Below, piece after piece: positions 22,674 through 34,444 of a DNA stretch of 64,000 bases. Location: contig LSYV01000008.1 of NCBI GenBank assembly GCA_001584585.1, forward strand, positions 1,992,166 to 2,056,165. Direction: 5' to 3'. The position numbers and the translations under genes are program-made. Origin of the DNA: Gonium pectorale. Its lineage: Eukaryota > Chlorophyta > Chlorophyceae > Chlamydomonadales > Volvocaceae. Each line of letters opens with the position of its first letter. The stretch's first letter is position 1. The notes beneath the pieces are model-generated. The model worked only from the letters and a program-made list of their open reading frames with translations, was not told the DNA's origin and did not search any database.

Positions 22674-22868
22674 TGTTGAGCCTAGTATCCGATGTAAGTG
22701 CGAAGTGCTGGTAAGGAGCCAAGAGAAACCCAGCTACCCAGGCACTGTATTCAGCTTACACGTGATAGACTAGTGAGCCTTGCGCCAGAGAGCAGATATA
22801 CCCTCGACGAGTGCCGTACAATACACACACGCGATAGTTCGGTGGGGCTGACCGAACACTGATCAACA
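22674..22868 (-). repeat. LTR3 (5' LTR)
   Basis: 195 bp, TG...CA ends, with a small duplication (CTACCCAG) that accounts for its extra length relative to LTR1 and LTR2. Confidence 0.9.
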
Positions 22869-22873
22869 ACGGG
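22869..22873. repeat. Target-site duplication ACGGG, right
   Basis: Matches 19800-19804 and pairs LTR3 with LTR1. Confidence 0.75.
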
Positions 22874-23815
22874 TTAAAAAACTGCGGTCTAGCACTGGCT
22901 GCACTAGCACTGGCCGCACTGGCGCAAAGCATGACGTCTAACATAACAGCGCCACGGCGGCGGCGCCGGGCCTGCTGGCAGGTGAAATGTGCTAGGAGCA
23001 GCCGGGTAAGACAGCTGAGGCATTAGGCCATTTGCGTGCAAGTGCTGATGTGCGGCACCCATATGTGCAAAGCGCCGGTGTAACGACTCACGCTGGGGAA
23101 AAGGCTACAGAACACTGTATGGCAGTATCTTGGGGTGTCCCGTATGGTGCCCTCAAGTAGCAATAGGCAGTCCAGGACGGCGGCAAAAGAGTCTCGGGGT
23201 ATCCTGCTTTACGCGGAGTACACGGATGTCCCGTCGGGCCCGGATGCCGTGGGCCCCCCTCCGTTCTGCATGTGTCTGTATGTGGAGACCACTTTACTCG
23301 TGCGTTCTACGAGGCTGCGCGAGTGCGGTAGCTGTGGCGTTGTGTCGTAGGCGACGTGTGGACCGGCCCCTTTGTAACCGTACTGAGGGATTTGTACAGC
23401 CCCTTGACGTGACTGGCGCCGGAGCGGCTTCGTGCTGTGGCTGCCACGACGGCCCGCGCCCCAGGCACGCACGGCGCGGTGAAACGCGCACGCTGGGCAC
23501 GCACCCACCCGGATACTGCACCAAGGTTGGCGGAGGGCACATGAAAAAACATGAAGTCTGTGGCCTCCTCGGGCCTAGCTCAGTGTCGACACGCGACGCA
23601 AGTAGCGGGTTGCGACCTAAGAACATCGGCATTCTGTGGAACTTGCCGGAGCGGCGCTGCACGACGCCATAGCCCGCACAGTTGCGAACGGAAGGGCCGG
23701 CGCATGCATATATGGCATCGTTCATGAGCCCTTCACGCCGCGCGCCTCACCAGCCAGAGGATGAGCGAGCGATCCGGTACGGCGATGAAAAGGCGGGCCG
23801 TGGGTGCAGCCCCTT

Positions 23816-23839
23816 GGGTGAGGGTGAGGGTGAGGGTGT
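23816..23839. repeat. Tandem GGTGAG hexamer, about four units
   Basis: Short simple repeat. Not the Chlamydomonas telomere unit. Confidence 0.85.
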
Positions 23840-24101
23840 AGTGAACCGTAGGTAGCGGTTTGCTTGACGGCCCACACGACGGTGTGCCGCGGGTAGCTCA
23901 CCCGCCTACGGCTGGCACTGCCGCTCGCGCACAGTGAGGCGCCGCGAGACGGCGGCAAATTCGTACGGCGTCCCCGCGGCTCATCATTTAGCCCAGCCCA
24001 TCACTCGGACGCGGTGCATGGCGAGCACACTGCTACTCGGACTCCCCACGTGTCAACGCACAGAACAACGCTCTGCTTGGTACACACGGGTACATCACAC
24101 C

Positions 24102-24156
24102 CTCGGGTGTGTATGTCCGTAGAGGCTGCCTTCCCCGTTTCTGGTTCTCTTTTTTA
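24102..24156 (+). repeat. Dispersed repeat R1, copy b
   Basis: CGGGTGTGTATGTCCGTAGA followed by a pyrimidine tail ending in TTCTCTTTTTT. Very close to copy a at 8916. Confidence 0.75.
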
Positions 24157-24735
24157 CTGGTAGCTGTCGTAGCTGGCGTAACATCTGTAACATCTGTAAC
24201 ATCTGGCAGCTGGCGCAGTTTTGCACGTAGTATCATGACAGACGCACGCACTTGTGCTGACCATCCTGCGGTGCAAGGCCACAAGGTACAGGGCACGGGG
24301 CACAAGTCCGTCAAAGCCGGGAGGGCCCGGGACAAAATGCGAAGAGTAGATTGGGGTAAGGGTCATGATTCCCGATCACACCGGTCGGGTAACCGCTGGA
24401 CCGGCGGACCGGCGGCGGTGACACCGTTCACACTCAGAAAGCACATCTAATCCCACCGGCTAATTCTCAGTATCCTGGTAAGCTGGGCCCTCCGGGTTGC
24501 GGGAGACGTCGTCTCAACTGTTTCCGGGATGGCCCGTGTGCTCGACTTCGTCTCAAGCCATGTTTTCTTTTCGTTGAAAGGTTACAGGCGGAGAGGCGAG
24601 AAAGGGCGCAGACAATGGGAGGGACAGGCAGCCCTCCCATGATGAGAACCACCGAAACCCTGCCCTAAATACAGCGCACCACGGCAGCCATGACCAAACA
24701 CCGACTTGTACCCAACGCCTCACTGGCAACGCCGC

Positions 24736-24791
24736 ACCTCAGGTGTGTATGAACGTAGAGGTGGCCTTCCTGTCTCTGTTTTCCTTTTTTG
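24736..24791 (+). repeat. Dispersed repeat R1, copy c
   Basis: CTCAGGTGTGTATGAACGTA then GAGGTGGCCTTCC and a pyrimidine tail. Confidence 0.75.
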
Positions 24792-24811
24792 TGCCGTGCT
24801 TGGTACCAACC

Positions 24812-24871
24812 CGCCCGCCCTAATGGAACGTCGTGCCTTAAGCTGTGCATGACCGTAAAGATGGGCTCTTT
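24812..24871 (+). repeat. Dispersed repeat R1, copy d
   Basis: Shares TAATGGAACGTCGTGCCTTA and GTGCATGACCGTAAAG with the longer copy at 35974. It lacks most of the pyrimidine tail. Confidence 0.6.
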
Positions 24872-26634
24872 ATATTGATGCAGTTTTCCAGTTCACCGAT
24901 GCAGCAGCAGCGGTCGCAACAGGTGCCCACGTACGGCACCACGGTATGACACAAAAGAGAAACCTGCACAGAACGAGGGAGCCCTAAGGCCTGGGGCCTG
25001 GGGCATGAGGGGCAGTCGCTGGCAGGGGGCAAAACGATAGCAGCTGATGCTGGATGCGCACGGGCCTTGCCCAGTGACAAGAAGAGGCGGCGGCACCGTA
25101 CACGGGCAACGGCAAGACGAGGCGAGCGAAGAGCTGCAAAAAGCCACAGCGCCTTGCAGCGCACGGCAGTCCATATGGCTTCAAGACCATGGTACAAGTG
25201 CGCGCAAGAAAGGCCCAAGCATAGAAGAGCTGTGTCACTGGTTTGGCGCACGTGCACATGTGACACAAGCCTGGGGCCATGGGCCTGTTTCGCTGCCTGA
25301 CGCAGCTCGAGGGACGGGTCACACTGTGCATCAATACCTTGCTCAGCTCTTCTAAGTTCCGGCCGTCACACATGTTTAATGCCTGGGCGGGCCCCGTTAA
25401 CCTCAAGCGTACCACGCTTGCCAAGCCCATTCCTGCGTACATGGGAACCGAGTGTGAACCATGGGTCGCAAGCATAGCTCGGTTCTTGCGGGGAAGGCCT
25501 GCATGGCAGGCGTAACTATACACAGCAGTAGCCACCTATAACCACGTAGGTGCAATAAAGGTGAATGCGGGAGATATGACCCCTGGCTGCCGAGACGTGC
25601 GTGATGTATCCATGGCAAAGCCAGGGGCCTTGGCCGACCACGCCAACCACGTGTGGCGCCTTCATATTGATCGCTTCAGGGAGCCAAGAACCGGGGACCT
25701 TCACATCGGCTTCTGGAAGGTTGCATTCAACCAGCATTACTGAAAATGTCCTCCGCAATAGCCTCTTTGAGACTGTGACCCTCGACCATCCCTGGCGTAT
25801 TAACACCAGCGTACATTGTAACGCCCAGAATGAACATCTCCTCCTTGCACTGCGAGCCGTGCGCCTTACCTTGCAGGAGTGGCCCTACCACAATAACCGA
25901 GCCTGGAGTACGTATGCCGTGGCGCGTGCTGGTTATACGCTGGTGTACAGCTTGGAATACGCCTCGAAAGCTGGCACCACTTCGTTGCGCAGCGGCGCAC
26001 AAACTACGATTGGTCAGACCACGAGCAGCGTACGCAACACCAAGTATAGCAGCATTCCAAGAAACCACGCGCTCGTACCCAGCACCCAGTTGCGGTGCGT
26101 GCATTCTACCACGGCATCGCATGCGCAGGCGGGGCCGTACGGCTGTACGGTGGGCCTACGGCAATGTATGTCTGGAACGTCCTCGCCTCTTCAATAGCCG
26201 GTGAGCTAATCTCCGAGCAAGCATCAAGTGGTGCCGATACATGTTTATTGACGGAAGCTGCAGCGGTTGTCGGCTTGTCGCTCACCAGTGCACTCTAACG
26301 TCTCACGACGATGCACATGAGGCAGATAGAAACGGAGTTCAAACGCCGTACACAGAGCAGCCTCCATCACGACCAGAACGGGCCATGTCAAGCCAGCAAG
26401 GCAAAGCCACAAACACCCATTCGGCATAACGGGCCTCGGCGGACGCGGGATGGCGCGCGCCCCTATCGCCTGTGACCGCCCGAGCTGACAGTGCTGGCGG
26501 CGCCCCGCTGCTGTTCACCCAAGTTCGCAGGGTAGTCACACACCGGTAAATACAAGCCCGCCCCGTGCTGCCTGCGATGAGCGCAAACGCCCGCCGAGGC
26601 CGGGCGAGGAATGGGACCGTCGCCTGGCTCATCA

Positions 26635-29600
26635 TCAGGGGTCAACCATCCTCATGAGCTCCTGAACGGCAAGCTCCACCTCACTGCCGCAGCTGCCTCG
26701 GGCTTCGCCAGCGGCGGAACTGTCCCGTGCGTTGGCATCACCCTCCGCCATCGCCTCCTCGGCGACCGGCATGACGACGCCTCCAAGCCGCGCGCTGCTG
26801 CCGATGCTGACCTTGCCGAAGGGCTGGCTCCCAAAGCCTCCGCCGAGCTTGATGCTGCTGCTGCTGCCGCCGCCGGACCGCCGCGCCACATTGAAAGTGC
26901 TACCCCGGCTCGCGGCGCGGGACAGCGCCGCGTAGACGGTTGCGAGCGCCCGACCCGAAGAGGAGCTCCGGGTTAATATGCTACCGACGCTGACCGACTG
27001 TCCGGCGGGCGAGTCGCCGTCCACTACCTCCGCCGGCTCCTCAACAGCAGAGATCAGCTCCGCCGCTGAGCAGGGTAGCAGGCCGCTCCGGACCGCCAGG
27101 TCGCCTCCCTCGGGGCGTGCGAAAGGCGTGGGAAAGCTGAATGCCTCGCAGTTCGAGGATTGTGCCTCTGTTCGGCCCGTGTGGCGGGAGGTGTGTGGCT
27201 GGGGAGTCGGCGGGACCCAGAACGCCGGGTTCCCGCGCTCAGCGAAGGAAGGCGGCTTCGCGAGCTGCGGCTGCGGCCCGGCTGGGAACAGGCTGCCCGG
27301 GGCGGACCGAGCCTGGTAGCCGCCGCTTCCCCTGTCCGGAGTATGGGCCATAGACACGGATGCCTGCGGTGAGGCCGTCTGCGGTGTTGCTGGGTAGCTC
27401 CTCGGCCTCAGGCTTGTTACTCCGGCTGGCATTGTGGGCTGCGGTGGCGCGCCGATCCAGAAGGTGTGCATCATGCCCTTGCCCTGTGGGTCAACGCGAC
27501 AGGTTGGGCAGTGAAGGCACTGGTGCCGCGCTGGTGCATTGCTGGCCTCGCTCGTGTCAGTTACAGTTACGTGTCGTGAGGCGACTGGAGGACTGGGGGC
27601 CGGGCAAGCCAGGTTAGTCAGTGCACAGCTCCCACTCTCCCGCCGGGCATCCCTGGATACCAGCAGTGCACACGAAATCGTATGCCTCGATACCGTAGTT
27701 GCACACAGCCACACCTCAACACTGCCCACGCCGCGCGTTCCCACCTTGATCATCACGCGGCCGCGCCCAAAGAGGGTCAGCGGCGGCACCAGCGACTGCG
27801 AGCCCGGGGCGGCCAGCCGCCACAAACCTCCCCCATCGGCGCTTCCTCTGTGCGCTCCCACCGCGCTGCCTTCCTGGTCCTGTGGGGCGCTATGCTGCGG
27901 TTGCTGAGAGCTCTTTCTGGCCCTGTGGGAACCTCCGCCCCTGTCTTCCTCCTCCTGCAGCACGCCCAGGCTGGCTCTGGGGGTGATGGGGCCCTTTCTC
28001 TCTTCCGCGGGGCTCGCCATGCCCTGGCGCGCTCGGGCGGCCGCCACTGGTTGGTTGGACGAGCTGGGCGGCTGGGGTGAGGCCGCCGCCGCCTGCGGCC
28101 GCCGCACCGGCAGCATGACCGCCGCGCCCGCCATCCTCAGCAGCGAGGCGGTGGCTGCGCTGATGTGGATGCACATGGGCTGGCTGTTGGCCTCCATGCG
28201 GCTGGCGGTGTTCTGGGGGGAAGGACAGGGAATGCATGGACAAGTAGAGGGGCGGATATATGGGAAAGGAGATGAGTTCAGCGGGTTGCGGCGTTCGGCG
28301 TTTTGTACGTGGCTGTTGCCGAAGTGCACAGATAAGCTGCGCTCACTGCAGCCGGCGAGCTACGCGTCACGCAGCAGCCCCCTTGCTGAGTGGGGGGCCC
28401 CACGCGCGTCCCGCAGCACTCCTATGGACCGCCCGCCTGGCGAGGTGCAGGCGCTGCACTCACCACGGTGTCGCCTGCGCTCGAAGCGGCCAGCAGCGGG
28501 CGGCATGGAAGGAGTGCAGCGGGCGTGGGACGGACAAGGGCGTTGCCAGCATCCGGCAGGGTGGGAGGAGGGGCGGGGTCAGTGCGTGAAATGCACATGT
28601 GCACCTATGTGGTATTTGAACGGGCTAAGCACCTGCACATTATTACCAGAACACTGAATACGTGGGCACCAGGTGGGGTCCATCCATGCGCCTCTGTCGG
28701 TTCGGAACTTTGGTTAGTAGTGTAGGGCATGACACACAAACCCATCTCTAGTCTGCCGCTGTCCGCGCCCACATCCCCCGCCCGCTCACCGAACAGGCAG
28801 TACCGGGGCATCCGCTGCCCGATGACACCGGCCACCACCGGGCCTGCACAGGCACACGGTTCACATTCAGTAGCCTAGAATGTCGATAGTCATCCTCATC
28901 CTAAAGCAGTCGTGCCGCAACCTGCAAGTCTATTGCCGTCAGTTGCAGTAGCATATCGATTTGTGGCACTTTCAACCTCAACGGCGACCGTAACGCTCAC
29001 CCGAGTGCAGCCCGATGCGGATCTTGACGCGCATGTCCTCGGTGCCCACCCGCGTGGTGAACTTGTCCACCATCGCAATCATGTCCTGCCGGGCAGCACA
29101 ATAGGCATTTGGATACACAGGCGTTTGGCTCCCTCTTTCTCTGCAGATTTCTCTTTTTTTTGATACACAGAGTATACGAACCCGGCACGGGCGTGTGGTC
29201 GCTGTCTGTTACCTGACTGGAGTTAAGGAAATCTCCCTAACAACTACCACGATGCAAGTGGTTGCTCGAGATCGCTGTACGGTAATCGCTATCATCATCA
29301 CGTTTGCGCCCCTGATCGGAACCAGTGTACCTGGGCTTCACTGCGGGGGCGCTCCGCCCATTTAGGCACCGATCCTGCGCCCGCATATGTGTCTCCCATA
29401 ACAAGCTATAGCATCGCAATCGCCTTCCCTCCTCCTGCCCCCCCTCCCGCACCTGCGCCATGCCCGCCATCCGCACCGCCGCGCTGATGGGGTCCTCCCG
29501 AGTGGGGCAGCCCGCCACGCACATGAAGGCTGCGGGAGTGGACCGCCGGAGTGGGCAGTGGACGGATGAACCACGGGTCGGCCGATTGCTTGTTGGTTCA

Positions 29601-32600
29601 CATGAGCAGCGCTTTGAAACTTGTGTTAATGGTTACCAGCAGGGCATGTGCAACAAGGTGTGGTACACTGTTAGCGTATTCATTGTTTGAGGAAGGCAGC
29701 ACGGCAGCCACTACAACGCCGATGCACGCCCGCACACGGCACTACACATTCCGCACCGCTGATGCCGTACGGGGCATGCCAAAAGGCCCTGCAGGCACTA
29801 CGTAGGCACTCACCGTCACCTATCGTCTCGACTGCACAGCGCGTCAGGAGTGTGTCCGTAGCACAGTTGCATTGCCAGGCGCATGGTATAAATGGCAACG
29901 GGAGGGCAGCAACGGAATCAAAACAGGAAGCAGAGGTAGGGAAGCGACCTCTATGAACATACTGAATACACACGAAGGCGCGACGGAGTAAACACTCGAC
30001 TGCAGCGTGGCTGGGTATCCAGTTCTCTGTGCCACAAGGCATTTGCCAAGGCTGCGTACGGCGCACAGTGCGCATCCGTAGGAGTGTTCTTGTGGTAATG
30101 CGCCTTTCCCGGATGCCGCATCTTGCGACCCTCACCCTTGTACACTCCGTGCCTGTCGCACAGTGCGTCGAACCTCTTGTACAGTTCATTAAGCAGGCGG
30201 ACCACCTGAAGAGCCGTCAGCTGCGAGGCGACCTCGGTGTACGACACGATGTCTGACGGCAGGCGGGCGGGCGGGCGGGCAGGACAGGCAGGCGAGTAGT
30301 CACAGAGTCGTAATCTGGTGTTGAACGAGTAGTAGGCGAATACCAGCAGTGACCTGATTGACAGTAGCGGATCAAGAAGGCCCCTTCGCTCACCGGTGAA
30401 CAGGATGGTAACGGGCTCCAGGAACTCCTCGACCACCGTTACCTCGCCGCGCTGGAGTTGGCTAATCACCTGTTCGTGGGTAGATGTGAAGCGTAATATT
30501 GGCGTGGCATCAAGTCGATTACGGGGGCAGCACCACGACGGAGCGGCCATGCGATGGCCCATCGCTATTGCGCATCGCCAGGCCTGACGGCCCGTCGCCG
30601 CCCAAATATGTAGGTCATGGTGAGGTCGTTGCCACCTGAAGCGACCGCCGTTGCTGCTTCCCTGGATTGAGGACCTAACGCTCCAGCTCACCTTTTTTGG
30701 CAGCATGGCACTGAGTAGCGTATGGTGCTTTTCCCTCGTCATCAGCAGCCACGCCACGAGGGCGGATACCACCACCGAGCCCACCACCACAGCTGCGATG
30801 CAGGGATCCCGCCATTTGGGCTCCCATCCGCCGGCCGGTGCCACCTCCAGCACCCACACCAGGTTGAACTTGTTGATGGTGGAGCTCACGGGGACGTGCG
30901 GGGGCGGGTCGCTGGCCGCTATGGTGGCCGCCTCGTTTACGTTGTCGGCCACTTGCCGCAGGCGGTAGTGGTAGCCCTGATCCGTCAGGGCGCGGAAACG
31001 GAAATCGGCCTGCGCGGAATCCGGGGCAAGGCAGCAGGGTAGGCCATGGCAAGCGGCATCAAGTCAGTGTTGTGCAATTGTTGCGAGGGCGAGACTGCGT
31101 GCTTTTTATCCTGTAAAAGTTGCCAGTATAGGCAAGCAAGCATCCAGTGTAGCCAGTGTGTGAATGTGTATACGTGCGCCCATGGCCAGACGCTGTTGCG
31201 CAGAGCCCTTGCCCTTTCAACGATATGCCACAAGCATGTCTCGTGCTCCAGCTCAACCTCGCAGGATAGTCGCCCTGGTCCGCACATCATGAACATCCAT
31301 GGCCTTAAGATTTCCGTGCTGTTGCTGCCGCCACCAAACATCCCCATCCGTCGCACCTGCATGTTATCCAGGGACAGGACGCTTGTAGCCAGGCCCCACA
31401 GCTTTTTGCCCTCGGTGGGCAGCCAGCACACGCCGGGTGGGCAGTCGTACGGCTGACGGCCGCAGCCCCAGTCGTACAGAGGGTCCGGCGCGGGGAGAAA
31501 GATGGGGTAGGTCGCAACTGCAAGCAGGTGGCAGTGGAGGCGCTGGGGTTACCGGTACACACTGGGAGGTCAGCACGACGACAACCGAGCTGGGAACTGA
31601 TGAGCGAGTCTTAGCACACTTGACAACAAGCATAGATACATGGCAATTCGAAGAGTATGCTGCGTAGCAGCGGGTGATTCTTACACATGCCCTCGAAGCC
31701 CTCGAGGAGGCGGTAGGGCCCCATTAGCAGCCGCTTGTCCTGCTGCCGTATTTGGTACAGCGTGTCATTGCGGTACTGCGGCACTTGGAGCATGTCGCGG
31801 CCGATCAGCAGCCGAGCCAGCTCCCCGCTGACGGGCGGGTACACGTAGTCCAACACGGCGGCCGGCAGCAGCTGAACCTGATACACAAGCTGCTTCTCGT
31901 CCTGTGGCCAGACAGGCGGGGCGGCCAGTCAGGGATGAGCGGAATTTATGGTGATTTTAAGGAGGAGGACATGCGCGGGGTTTACGGCAAGCCTGCACGC
32001 TTGTACATAAACGGCACGCTCGCAACCATACGGCACGCCATGACACATGCCATGAGAGGCGGCAGCCCCAGCAAGCATCCCGCGGGCCGGCAACGAAACA
32101 GGCTCTTACCCACTGGAGGATGGTGCTAGACAGGTGGTTGAAAGTTCGGTTAAGATCTGAGCACAGCGGAGACTGCATGACGTGCGCGGATGCGGACATG
32201 ATGGCTGTGGGTGACCCGCAGCAGGGGACGCCAGAGGCAGGGGCCGTAGGAAGGTTACGTGAGGGAGATGTGGATCGCAAGGCGCCAGGAGACCAACAAA
32301 GCCAAGATCCCGACGCTAGCGATGGACATGACGGGGGTGTGGGCGGGGAACGCGGTAAATATGGATGTTCTTTGAAGTGGCAACCCGCCCGCAGCAACAG
32401 CAACCATCTGTAACAGCGTGCAGACAGACCCAAATGCGCATAACAAGTTGTGTCGGGCACGTGAGGCTAGGCCCCTCAATAAAAAAGCGACCTACTGAAT
32501 GTTGCCATCTCAAGCTGGTTTGCTATCGCCTCTGCAGTTGCGAACGTGACGGCTTCCTCCACGTAGGACTGCGACCGTGCAGATCCAGCAACCAATTCCA

Positions 32601-34444
32601 GGTCAGATCGCAACCGCGAAATAAGAACCAACGGTTGCAGAAGGCAGAAGACAGTCCCCTGCCGCTGTGGAACTTGCCGTATGAGTTGCAGCAGCAGGTG
32701 CAGCGTGCAATGCAGTTGGGTGCGGCCCACTTTCCAACATCCACGAATGTGGATGGCGCTACCGTAACGATGCGCACCGCCGCGTTGTCTCCCCCTCTCC
32801 GTTCTTTCACTCCACCTTGTGGTCACGGACAAACTCATTGGAGCCCATCTCGACACCGAACAGGCCTAGGCCGCAAAGCAGCAGGCACATCACCGCTGGC
32901 GCTATGGCCACTGCGGGCTTACGGCGTACGACGCTCGATAACACCTGCATGTGCACGACGTAGTACGTAGGGCAGGGGGCACGCAAGGACACGCGGCAGA
33001 GGACGCGTGACGCAGCAGCGTACCGCTGCCTCGCATGCATATGTGGGTTGGACAGCCACGTAACCATGGGCTCCCTCTTTCTCTGCAGATTTCTCTTTTC
33101 AACGCAGGCCGTCACTGCTTTTTTGCTCGCTGCCTAGCGCCCATCTGCAGCCCTGCAGCCCCTAGACACCTTAGCATGCTAAGCCCACCATTCCGCATCC
33201 ATACAAACCTTCCACTTTGTGTTGAGCTTGGCCCATGCACCCCGGGCGCAGGCCGCCGCCAAGCCGCGCGGACCGTCCCTGGAACCTTGCTGCTGGGGCG
33301 CTGCGGCCTCTGAATCCTCATCTCCCGATGAGCTGGTCAGGTGACGCACGAACGCGCCGGCGCCGCTGGCGGACCTCTTGGCGGCGGCCGCCGCCACCGC
33401 TTGCTTGAGCTGGCTCTCGTGGTCTGTTAGGACGCGGATGAAGCTGCTGTTGCTCTGCACACTCATTTGCGACTGCTGATGCGATTGTTGCTGGAGGCGC
33501 TGCAGGAGAGCCGGCTTGCTCGCGAAGCTCCCTTGAGTTCCATAGGAGACGGGGCCGTCTGAGTCGTGCATTGCCGCCACCGCCGCCACCGCCAATGCTG
33601 GCGCCATCATAAGCGGTTCCGGCAACTGCGGCCGCTGCTGTGCCTGCGGCGCCTGCTGTGGGTGTGGCTGTTGACGCAGCGGTTTCGCCGGGTGCTGCGG
33701 CCCCTGATGCTCCTTCACCGCTTGCTGCTCGTGGGAGCGCTTCGTGATAGCAGTAGTCGGCTCGCTGGGACTAGGGCCCCAAATAGCCGCCGGCAGCGGG
33801 AGTATGCTCTCACTCTCCCCCGCATCGTCCTCCTCATCCTTTTCCTGTTCTCCTTCCTCGTCCTCTCCCTCCCCGGCGTCGCTCGCGTGCGCCCACGACG
33901 CGCCATCAACGTGGTCGTCGGCGTCATGGCCGCCGCTGCCGCCGGCCGCAGCATGGGGGCTTATCATCCGCTCCGCCCGCCCCAGCTGGAAGCCGAGCTC
34001 CTGAGCCAGGGACGCCATTGCCTCGTCGCCTATTGTCCTGGCCACGGTGCTCCCGGGTCGCGACCCATTGGTCACCGCCAGGTGGAGCACGCGGGCACCG
34101 ATGGCGCTCTCGTGGCGAAGGCTACTACCCAACATACACTCCGCAACAACGCTACTGGAGGTCGCAGCCACAGGGTAAGCGCCATGGCCAACGGTATTCC
34201 GCCGGAACGAGGGGTGGTGCCTGCAGGTCGGAGGCAGTGTAAGGTCGCTCGCTGCGCCCACGTACAATATGGAGCGGTCAAAGAGCGGCATACAAAAGCC
34301 AGATGCGTTCTTGAGCGGGCATTGGAGGGGCATCGACTGGCTTGAGGCTAGATGCGGGGCGGCATAGGTGTGATGCTTCCAGTGGAGCCCGTACTTCGCG
34401 CCGTCGAGAAAGCACCAAAGCCGGCAAGCCCAAACAGCAGGCAA
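26635..34444 (-). CDS. CHASE-domain membrane guanylate cyclase, copy C
   Basis: Third tandem paralogue, about 1327 aa. Exons, in gene order: 33209-34444, 32816-32944, 32496-32568, 32110-32204, 31685-31901, 31357-31517, 30692-31009, 30394-30469, 30136-30252, 29814-29831, 29453-29529, 29001-29085, 28790-28843, 28464-28474, 27745-28212, 26635-27483. The N-terminal 412 aa are acidic then Gln-rich. TM1 is AVAIAPAVMCLLLCGLGLFG. The CHASE-like region includes IGRDMLQVPQYRNDTLYQIR. TM2 is VVVSALVAWLLMTREK, followed by LLSAMLPKK. Catalytic motifs FTDIVS, VETIGDAF, GLHSGPVVAGVIGQRMPRY, CLFGDTV and NTASRM are all intact, and GRVMIKGKGMMHTFWIG closes the domain. A low-complexity stretch of roughly 100 aa interrupts the domain between RRPQAAAA and LWRLAAPGSQ. 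The Ser-rich tail is about 270 aa and ends MRMVDP. Start uncertain. Confidence 0.87.
28464..28474 (-). other. 11-nt micro-exon 14 of cyclase C
   Basis: Minus-strand GCGACACCGTG between GCAG and GTGAGT, completing LFGDTV. Same length and position as in copies A and B. Confidence 0.8.
29126..29161 (+). repeat. Dispersed repeat R1, copy e
   Basis: GGCTCCCTCTTTCTCTGCAG followed by ATTTCTCTTTTTTT. Lies antisense in the intron between exons 11 and 12 of cyclase C. Confidence 0.75.
29814..29831 (-). other. 18-nt micro-exon 10 of cyclase C
   Basis: Minus-strand 18 nt between CAG and GTGAGT encode VETIGD. The Asp codon at 29815-29817 is the second metal ligand. Confidence 0.85.
33069..33100 (+). repeat. 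Dispersed repeat R1, copy f
   Basis: Almost identical core to copy e (CTCCCTCTTTCTCTGCAG then ATTTCTCTTTTC). Lies antisense in intron 1 of cyclase C. Confidence 0.75.

Larger units (their letters stand above)
19805..22868 (-). mobile_element. Degenerate Ty1/copia LTR retrotransposon with three LTRs
   Basis: Minus-strand element bounded by LTR1 (19805-19993) and LTR3 (22674-22868, the 5' LTR), flanked by ACGGG on both sides. Inside, in element order: a primer-binding site, an inverted protease fragment, reverse transcriptase and RNase H with a frameshift and a stop, LTR2 (20584-20770), 30 bp of unique sequence, a 20-N gap, a second partial RNase H region, then LTR1. Gag and integrase are not visible. 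No coding capacity remains for autonomous movement. Confidence 0.9.
22874..26634. other. Intergenic region between copia element and cyclase C
   Basis: About 3.8 kb. Contains three R1 repeats (24102-24871) and a GGTGAG tandem run. The part between 25.3 and 26.1 kb has coding-looking frames on both strands that I cannot identify (see findings). No gene model can be supported. It should also hold the 3' UTR of cyclase C; I found no TGTAA on the minus strand within about 800 nt of its stop. Confidence 0.5.

Noticed and set aside
23816..23839. Possible interstitial telomere repeat
   Set aside because: The unit is GGTGAG, not the TTTTAGGG-type repeat of Chlamydomonas-like algae or plant TTTAGGG.
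32569..32700. Upstream extension of the TM1-CHASE exon in copy C (frame includes RLRSDLELVAG)
   Set aside because: The frame is open, but there is a clear CAG acceptor before SYVEEAV and copies A and B show no matching sequence, so it is treated as intron.
1..34444. Cyclase copies as an assembly duplication of one gene
   Set aside because: Introns, exon 1 and tails differ strongly between copies and coding exons differ by many synonymous changes, so they are real paralogues.
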